From positions 1,488,001-1,552,000 of the forward strand of contig OZ220675.1 of the NCBI GenBank assembly GCA_965116325.1: a stretch of 64,000 nt of DNA, given 5' to 3'. A model generated the notes under the pieces. That model ran no database searches, had not been told where the DNA came from, and was given only the letters and a program-made list of their open reading frames with translations. The first letter of the stretch is position 1. Each line of letters starts with the position of its first letter. The stretch comes from JAGWBF01 sp965116325. Its GTDB lineage: Bacteria; Chloroflexota; Dehalococcoidia; Lucifugimonadales; JAGWBF01. Below, piece after piece: positions 58,542 to 64,000 of the stretch. Both the position numbers and the translations under genes were made by a program.

Positions 58542-60089
58542 TTGAGAGCCATCATCAGCATCTACGACAAGAGCGGTATCGTAGATTTTGCCCGACGCCT
58601 GGTGGAATCCGGAGTTGAGCTTATCAGCACCGGGGGCACATACAAGGCGCTGGCCCAGGACGGCGGCCTGCCCGTACAGCAGGTATCCGACGTCACCGGA
58701 TTTCCCGAGATACTGGACGGGCGGGTGAAGACCCTGCATCCCCGCATCCACGGCGGCCTGCTGGCCCGGCGGGATGCTCCGGACCACATGACGGAGCTGG
58801 AAAGACAGAGCATACAACCCATCGATCTCGTTGTATCAAACCTCTACCCGTTCATGGATACGGTTAGCAAGCCGGGGGTAGGGCTGGACGAGGCCCTGGA
58901 GAACATCGACATCGGCGGGCCTACCCTGATAAGGGCGGGAGCCAAGAACTTCCCATCGGTGGCGGTGGTTGTCGACCCTGCGGACTATTCGTGGATAGCC
59001 GATCGCATCGCTGGGGGCGGGCTGAGCTTGGATGAGAGGCAGGGCTTGGCCTTCAAGGCTTTTCAGCACGTCTCCTCTTACGATACCGCCGTCGCTGCTT
59101 ACCTAGGGAACCAAGCGGATAGCGAAAGTAGGGCTGGCGACGAAGAGATGCCCGCAATGCTGGAGCTGTCTTACCGGAAGCACCTGGACCTGCGCTACGG
59201 GGAGAACCCCCACCAGAAGGCCGCCTTGTACGTGGCTGGGGAGAGTGGCGGAGGCTTGGCGGGAGCAAGGCAGGTCCATGGCAGGGAGCTGTCCTTTAAC
59301 AACCTGCTGGATGCCGACGCAGCCTGGCGCGCCGCCACCGATTTCGATGGTGTAGCCGTGGCCATAATCAAGCACACCAACCCCTGCGGTCTGGCAGTCT
59401 CCAGCGACCAGGTCGAGGCCTATCAGCAGGCCCTCGCCGGAGACCCGGTGTCGGCCTTCGGGGGGATCGTCGGGTTCAACTCCGTCGTCACCGCCGCAAC
59501 GGCCAGGGAGATGAGCAGCGTCTTCTACGAGGTGGTGGTGGCCCCGGGCTATGAAGATGAAGCCCTAGAGGAGCTGAAGAAGAAGCGAAACCTGCGGATA
59601 CTGGAAGTTGCGCCCGCTGAAGGTGGCAGCGACGACTACGACCTGAGGCCCCTGTCCGGGGGTATCCTGGCCCAGTCCCAGGATGTGCTGGCCGAGGATG
59701 CGTCATCCTGGAAGGTTGTCACCCAGCGAAAGCCCGATGACCGCGAGATGTCGGACCTGGCCTTCGCCTGGAAGGTTGCCAAGCACATCAAGTCCAACGC
59801 CATCGTGCTGGTCAGGGACCGGGCCTTGTTGGGAATGGGAGCGGGCCAGCCCAACCGGCTGAACAGCGTCCACCTGGCTGTTCGGGCGGCGGGGGATACA
59901 GCCCCGGGAAGCGTATTGGCTTCCGACGCCTTCTTCCCTTTTCCCGACGGCGTGGAGCTGGCGGCCGGGGGCGGGGCCACCGCAATTGTTCAGCCGGGAG
60001 GCTCCATTCGGGATGATGAGGTGATAGCGGCCGCCGACGGAGCCAACCTGGCCATGGTGTTCACCGGGGTGCGCCACTTCAAGCACTGA
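58542..60089 (+). CDS. purH: Bifunctional AICAR transformylase/IMP cyclohydrolase
   Basis: 515 residues, TTG start after GGGAGGGAG. The IMP cyclohydrolase domain (1-200) has SIYDKSGIVDFARRL, GRVKTLHPRIHGGLLARR and NLYPF. The AICAR transformylase domain has LRYGENPHQKAALY, with the Asn-Pro-His-Gln motif, and IKHTNPCGLA. Catalyses the last two steps to IMP. Completes the purF-purM-purH run. Confidence 0.96.
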   Translation: MRAIISIYDKSGIVDFARRLVESGVELISTGGTYKALAQDGGLPVQQVSDVTGFPEILDGRVKTLHPRIHGGLLARRDAPDHMTELERQSIQPIDLVVSNLYPFMDTVSKPGVGLDEALENIDIGGPTLIRAGAKNFPSVAVVVDPADYSWIADRIAGGGLSLDERQGLAFKAFQHVSSYDTAVAAYLGNQADSESRAGDEEMPAMLELSYRKHLDLRYGENPHQKAALYVAGESGGGLAGARQVHGRELSFNNLLDADAAWRAATDFDGVAVAIIKHTNPCGLAVSSDQVEAYQQALAGDPVSAFGGIVGFNSVVTAATAREMSSVFYEVVVAPGYEDEALEELKKKRNLRILEVAPAEGGSDDYDLRPLSGGILAQSQDVLAEDASSWKVVTQRKPDDREMSDLAFAWKVAKHIKSNAIVLVRDRALLGMGAGQPNRLNSVHLAVRAAGDTAPGSVLASDAFFPFPDGVELAAGGGATAIVQPGGSIRDDEVIAAADGANLAMVFTGVRHFKH

Positions 60090-60162
60090 TTCTTGCTTGA
60101 CACCAAGTTGGCGCAACAAATAGGGTTAGCTGGATTCAGGAAGTCAGTGGGGGAGCGGGTAG

Positions 60163-60888
60163 ATGGCAGACACCGTAGATTTCGTTATACCGGTCTATAA
60201 CGAAGAGCATGATCTGCCACGCAGCATCGATATCCTCAGCAAGTACCTGAGGGAGCATCTAACGCAGAACCCCTGGCAGGTAATCATTGCCGACAACGGC
60301 TCCACGGACAACACCCGCGCCGTGGCCGACATGCTGGCCACCCGCCACACCAGCGTGGTCAGTGTGCACATCCCCCAAAAGGGCAGGGGTCGCGCCCTGC
60401 GCCAGGTGTGGCTGGAAAGCAGCGCCGACATCCTTAGCTACATGGATGTTGATCTGTCCACGGACCTGTCCCACATTCCCCAACTGGTTGGGGCCATCGA
60501 AGAAGGCGCGGATTTGGCCATAGGAAGCCGCCTTTCCAAAAACTCCAGGGTCACCCGTTCCCTCAAGCGGGAGTTCATATCCCGCTCCTACAGCGCCCTG
60601 ATCAGGATGATGTTCTTCACCCCCTTCCGGGATGCCCAGTGCGGCTTCAAGGCCATCACCCGAAGGGCTGCCCAAGCCATCGTCCCCCAGGTTCAGAACA
60701 ACAACTGGTTCTTCGACACCGAGATGCTGATAATCGCCGCCAAGGGCGGGTACCGCATCCGGGAGATCCCCGTGAAGTGGGATGACGACCCCGATTCCCG
60801 GGTGCGAGTGGTTGCAACGGCCTGGGAAGATATCAAGGGCCTGATGAGGCTCAGGTTCAAGGGTGTGCCCCGGCCAACCTCCCCTTAA
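60163..60888 (+). CDS. Glycosyltransferase family 2 (dolichol-phosphate-mannose synthase-like)
   Basis: 241 residues. The GT-A fold opens with VDFVIPVYNEEHDLPRSIDIL and carries IIADNGSTDNT, the DxD metal motif as MDVDLSTD, and GSRLSKNSR and FRDAQCGFKAITR typical of DPM1-like enzymes. No membrane spans, so it probably works at the inner face of the membrane on a polyprenyl phosphate. Stands alone after purH. Confidence 0.9.
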   Translation: MADTVDFVIPVYNEEHDLPRSIDILSKYLREHLTQNPWQVIIADNGSTDNTRAVADMLATRHTSVVSVHIPQKGRGRALRQVWLESSADILSYMDVDLSTDLSHIPQLVGAIEEGADLAIGSRLSKNSRVTRSLKREFISRSYSALIRMMFFTPFRDAQCGFKAITRRAAQAIVPQVQNNNWFFDTEMLIIAAKGGYRIREIPVKWDDDPDSRVRVVATAWEDIKGLMRLRFKGVPRPTSP

Positions 60889-60984
60889 TTCTCCAACCCC
60901 CAGACCCCCCTTCGCTACCGAGTCCGGCATCCCCTCAAGGTGTATACTCCCAGCACTATCAGTCATCGTGCAGGAGGAGCCGCT

Positions 60985-61950
60985 ATGAAGGTCAGCCGTA
61001 TTCACGAACAGGGTCCACCGGAGGTCCTGAAGTACGAGGACAGCCCCGAACCTTCTCTCGGCGAAGGGGAAGTCCTGGTTAAGGTGGAGGCCATAGGTGT
61101 CAACTTCACCGACGTCAACAGCCGGTCCGGGGCCAGCCCCGTTCCCGCCCTGCCGGCGGTACTGGGCCGGGAAGCCGGAGGCGTGGTTACAGCCCTGGGC
61201 AGCGGGGTGAGCGGGTTCCAGGTGGGCGATGCCGTCGGGTGGTGTGGGGTCACCGGGTCCTACGCCGAGCAGGTGGCTGTGCCCGCCAGCGCCCTAGTCA
61301 AGCTGCCCCAGGGGATAGACACCAAGACAGCGGCAGCAGCCCTCCTCCAGGGCATGACAGCCCACTACCTGGCCTTCAGCATCTGCTCTCTGGGGTCCGG
61401 CGACGCGGCGCTGGTGCACGCTGGAGCGGGAGGCACCGGACGACTCCTCATCCAGATGGCCAAGCGCACCGGGGCCACCGTCTATACGACCGTCTCCACC
61501 GAGGAGAAGGCCTCCCTGGCCAGGGAAGCTGGGGCGGACGTGGTGATCAACTACACCACGGAGAACTTCGCCGAGCGGGTCATGGAAGGTACTAGAGGCA
61601 AGGGGGCCAAGGCTGTCTTCGATGCTGTGGGAAAGACCACCTTCGATGGGAGCTTGGCGTCCCTGTCCCGCCGGGGCTACCTGGCGTTGTACGGCCAAGC
61701 CAGCGGCCCCGTCCCGCCCGTAAGCCGGGCCAGCATCCGAAGCTCCTCCTACCTGACGTGTCCCACCCTGGGCGACTACACCGCCACCCGCGAAGAGCTG
61801 GAGTGGCGCTCCTCCGAGGTGCTGGGATGGGTGGCTAGCGGGCAGCTTAAACTGCGCATCGGGGGCACCTTCGGCCTGTCCGAGGCCCACGAAGCCCACC
61901 GACAGCTCCAGGGCAGGGAGTCCACAGGCAAGCTGGTGCTGGTCCCTTAG
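60985..61950 (+). CDS. Quinone oxidoreductase-type zinc-free MDR dehydrogenase
   Basis: About 321 residues from the ATG at 60985 with CAGGAGGAG upstream; an open frame from 60940 adds 15 non-typical residues. Seen: MKVSRIHEQGPPEVLKYE, EAIGVNFTDVNSRSG, the NADP-binding AGAGGTGRLLIQMAKRTGATVYTTVST, and C-terminal LSEAHEAHRQLQGRESTGKLVL. No zinc-ligand Cys set, so it is the quinone reductase (QOR) group. The HAD gene begins 6 nt after its stop. Confidence 0.92.
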   Translation: MKVSRIHEQGPPEVLKYEDSPEPSLGEGEVLVKVEAIGVNFTDVNSRSGASPVPALPAVLGREAGGVVTALGSGVSGFQVGDAVGWCGVTGSYAEQVAVPASALVKLPQGIDTKTAAAALLQGMTAHYLAFSICSLGSGDAALVHAGAGGTGRLLIQMAKRTGATVYTTVSTEEKASLAREAGADVVINYTTENFAERVMEGTRGKGAKAVFDAVGKTTFDGSLASLSRRGYLALYGQASGPVPPVSRASIRSSSYLTCPTLGDYTATREELEWRSSEVLGWVASGQLKLRIGGTFGLSEAHEAHRQLQGRESTGKLVLVP

Positions 61951-61955
61951 CATCC

Positions 61956-62603
61956 ATGAAGGCAGTCATCTTCGATATGGATGGCGTCCTGGTGGACAGT
62001 GAACACATCCATGCGGCGGTGTTCGACCGGATGCTGGCCAATGAGGGCTTCGACTATCCGCCGGAAGAAGTGCTGCAAGATGGGCTGGGGAGGACCTTTC
62101 AGTCCCAGATGGGGGAGCTGATCGACCGCCTTGGGTTGGACAAGCCCCTGGAGCACTACGCCGCCCTGTTCGAGGAAGGCATACTCGGTCGCTTGTCGGA
62201 GGAGGGTGTGCCCTGCCCGGGAGCAGCCCGCCTGCTGGATGACCTGAAGCAGCGTGGCTGCAAGCTGGGGCTGGCTTCATCCTCAGCCAGCGGCATCGTG
62301 CATGGAACCCTGGCGATACTTGGTTTCAAGGACAGCTTCGAGGTCGTGGTGTCCGGAGACATGGCAACAGCCAGCAAGCCTGCCCCGGACATATTTCTCC
62401 TGGCAGCCCAAAGGCTGGGGGTCCAGCCGGAGGATTGCGTCGTGGTTGAGGACTCTCCCCGGGGAGTTGAGGGCGCCAAGAGGGCGGGAATGTTCGTGGT
62501 TGCGGTGCGCACCGGTCCGGTTCCCGAGTCCGAGATTGCCAGCGCGGACAGGGTGATCAGCTCTCTCGAAGACTTCCCCTGGGATATCCTGGAGCCGGGC
62601 TAG
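61956..62603 (+). CDS. HAD-superfamily hydrolase, beta-phosphoglucomutase-like
   Basis: 215 residues. HAD motif I is FDMDGVLVDSE with both Asp; motif II lies in LASSSASGIV; motif III Lys in ASKPAPDIFLLAAQRLG; motif IV in VVEDSPRGVEGAKRAGM. It has a helical C1-type cap (about 15-90). The phosphatase or phosphomutase substrate is unknown. Its stop TAG shares the CTAG palindrome at 62600-62603 with the convergent selenoprotein gene. Confidence 0.92.
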   Translation: MKAVIFDMDGVLVDSEHIHAAVFDRMLANEGFDYPPEEVLQDGLGRTFQSQMGELIDRLGLDKPLEHYAALFEEGILGRLSEEGVPCPGAARLLDDLKQRGCKLGLASSSASGIVHGTLAILGFKDSFEVVVSGDMATASKPAPDIFLLAAQRLGVQPEDCVVVEDSPRGVEGAKRAGMFVVAVRTGPVPESEIASADRVISSLEDFPWDILEPG

Positions 62604-63400
62604 CGGGAGTAGGCCGGCAGATATCCCGGCCGGTAGTCGCGCTCTTCCCATGAGTGGTCGTAGGGGTCCCACACATAGGGCAGGTGGATGATCTGGCCTG
62701 GCTCGGTCATGGCATCCAGCGCCGCGAAGGCATCTTTCAGAATGGCTCGTTGCAGCTCAGGCTGGTTGGGCTTGCCCGTCTGGTGCCCTAGGGGAAAGTT
62801 GACGAACACCGAGCGGGGAGGCTTCACCGCCTGGGTGATGTCCAGGGCCGACGTCATGGCTAAGGTAGCTATCCCAGCTTCCTCCACACCCCTGGCGATC
62901 AGCCCCACGGACTGATGGCACACCGGTCAGGCGGGCACCAGGAACAACACCTCAACCCTTTGCTGCCGCACCTGCTCCACCACCATGGGCACGACTTCGT
63001 TTCGCACCCGGCGGGCTGAGTAGATGCCTCCCATCAACGAGTAGGCCGGGTCCGCCAGCTCCCCGATGGTGCCGTCGGCTTCCAGCTCCCGCAGCCTTTC
63101 CAGGGGGAACACGCAGTTTGGGTCGATGCCTGCATCGTCGGTGAGGTAGCCGAAGTGGGACACTCGCAGCCGGGCGTAGTCCACATCCTTTGGTATCTCG
63201 TAGCAGGATGTGTCGTCCTTGTAGTGGAAGGGAGCTTGGTCCTCCAGGTGGATGCCGCCCGTGGATAGGAGGGCTACCCTGCTCTCGGCTACAGGTGATT
63301 TCAAGGGCGTCCAGGCAACATCTTCGTTGACCACCCACCGGTAGGGCAGGTAGCTGGCGTACATCTCCCGTGTGCGCGGTATGTAGTCGATGGGGGACAT
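62600..63400 (-). CDS. GrdB-family reductase selenoprotein B homologue with in-frame UGA (selenocysteine)
   Basis: A continuous 266-residue frame if the TGA at 62929-62927 is read as selenocysteine (residue 158). N-terminal part: YIPRTREMYASYLPYRW, GGIHLEDQAPFHYKDD, SHFGYL and SLMGGIYSARR. Around the TGA: FLVPA-U-PVCHQS, the UxxC redox motif of glycine/sarcosine/betaine/proline reductase B-type proteins. The downstream part continues in the same frame (GLIARGVEEAGI, NFPLGHQTGKP). A hairpin fit for SECIS lies 11-29 nt after the TGA. A TPP enzyme lies just upstream on the same strand. Confidence 0.75.
62898..62916 (-). promoter_or_regulatory. Candidate bacterial SECIS hairpin
   Basis: On the minus strand ATCAG (62916-62912) pairs with CTGAT (62902-62898), closing a 9-nt loop TCCGTGGGG. 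It begins 11 nt after the TGA, the expected distance. Two further pairs form across a C-C mismatch. The loop has Gs, but I cannot confirm SelB binding. Confidence 0.4.
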
Positions 63401-63416
63401 GGGCTCTCCTCAGCTC

Positions 63417-64000
63417 CTACTGCTGGGGCTGCTTCATCACATCGCCCAAGCGGGCGGGGCGGGGCATTTCATCGGGGTCCACGGGCACCTCGATGATGCT
63501 GGGGACCCGGGCGTTCATCGCCTCCCTGAAGGCGTCACCTATCAGGTCGGCGGACTCCACCCTGATTCCCAGGGCGCCGAAGGAGCGAGCGTACTGCTCG
63601 AAGTCGGGGCTGCCCACATCCGCTCCAACGTAGCGTTCGTTGAAGGCGTACTTCTGGTAGGCCTTCTCGGACCCCCAGCAGCCGTTGTTCATTATCACCG
63701 TGATCACGTTCAGGCCATAGCGCACCGCCGTCTCCATCTCCTGGGCGTTGAACAGGAACCCGCCGTCCCCGTTCATGTTGACCACTGTTCGGTCCGGCAG
63801 TGCGAACTTGGCGCCCAGGGCTTCCGGGAACCCGAAGCCGAGCCCACCCAGGTCAAGGGAGACGAGCAGGCTGCGGGGACTATCGAACACCAGCCTGTCC
63901 TGCCCAAAGGCGGGGGTCAGTCCAGCATCCAGGGATACGATAGCGTCGGTGGGGATCACCTTGCGCAGCTCATGGTATACGCGTTGGGGTTTTAAGGGCA
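63417..64000 (-). CDS. Thiamine pyrophosphate-dependent enzyme, C-terminal part (5' end outside window)
   Basis: The frame is open to the window end, so the N-terminal half of the protein is missing. The visible 194 codons hold the TPP-binding C-terminal domain of the acetolactate synthase / oxalyl-CoA decarboxylase group: SLDLGGLGFGFPEALGAKFA, GDGGFLFNAQEMETAVRYGLNVITVIMNNGCWG (GDG-Nx-NN motif), and PSIIEVPVDPDEMP. The substrate cannot be told. It lies 16 nt upstream of the selenoprotein gene with GAGGAG between, so the two are probably co-transcribed. Confidence 0.87.
   Translation of the reverse strand, partial: PLKPQRVYHELRKVIPTDAIVSLDAGLTPAFGQDRLVFDSPRSLLVSLDLGGLGFGFPEALGAKFALPDRTVVNMNGDGGFLFNAQEMETAVRYGLNVITVIMNNGCWGSEKAYQKYAFNERYVGADVGSPDFEQYARSFGALGIRVESADLIGDAFREAMNARVPSIIEVPVDPDEMPRPARLGDVMKQPQQ

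Overview
The window is a GC-rich chromosomal segment that reads like Chloroflexota, probably Dehalococcoidia or a SAR202-like relative. This is inferred from gene content: an HMG-CoA-lyase-like enzyme, a GrdB-type selenoprotein B homologue, tandem crotonases and short-chain dehydrogenases, a luciferase-like monooxygenase, a one-piece cobalamin methionine synthase, and a LexA box of the GAAC-N4-GTTY type. No rRNA, CRISPR array, integrase or transposase was seen. There is one tRNA, tRNA-Ser(TGA).

Layout. 1-1.5 kb: a ThiF/MoeB-like E1 enzyme (cut by the window edge) behind an attenuator-like leader, and an Rrf2 regulator with IscR-like cysteines. 1.8-9.7 kb: core genes rplY, fmt, dnaA, then a tight run obgE-nadD-pyrE-biotin carrier-queG. 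9.7-15.1 kb: an EVE protein, a membrane-anchored dienelactone-hydrolase-like protein and metH. 15.1-25.3 kb: metabolic genes (bcp, ppdK, aldo/keto reductase, dienelactone hydrolase, two paralogous SDRs), with gaps packed with dispersed palindromic repeats, orphan FitA- and HicB-like antitoxins and a 20-residue Cys-rich ORF. 25.4-30.7 kb: a defence island beside tRNA-Ser, holding DarT-DarG, a stand-alone copy of the DarG C-terminal domain, an alpha-carbonic anhydrase, and a three-gene TIR / membrane protein / TIR cassette. 31-43.7 kb: MOSC, crotonase, VWA protein, rho, transaldolase, pyrG, HMGL-like lyase, lexA, rpsT, relA. 44-46 kb: a restriction-modification locus (DpnA-like methylase, HNH nuclease, PD-(D/E)XK nuclease). 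46-64 kb: hisS, crotonases, small phosphatase, LLM oxidoreductase, MFS exporter, trpS, inositol-phosphatase, two CMD proteins, purF-purM-purH, a glycosyltransferase, a quinone reductase-like MDR, a HAD phosphatase, a probable UGA-containing selenoprotein and a TPP enzyme cut by the window end.

Most notable: (i) the TIR-A / 3-TM / TIR-B cassette, which has no ThsA and could be a Thoeris-like system with a membrane effector; (ii) a lone DarG toxin-binding domain next to a full DarTG pair, 109 of 180 positions identical; (iii) an in-frame UGA in a GrdB-family protein that joins two reading frames into one selenoprotein; (iv) a LexA-type box at the lexA promoter and a matching one inside the methylase promoter; (v) an attenuator with mutually exclusive hairpins before the ThiF-like gene.

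All family calls are from reading motifs. No database search was run.
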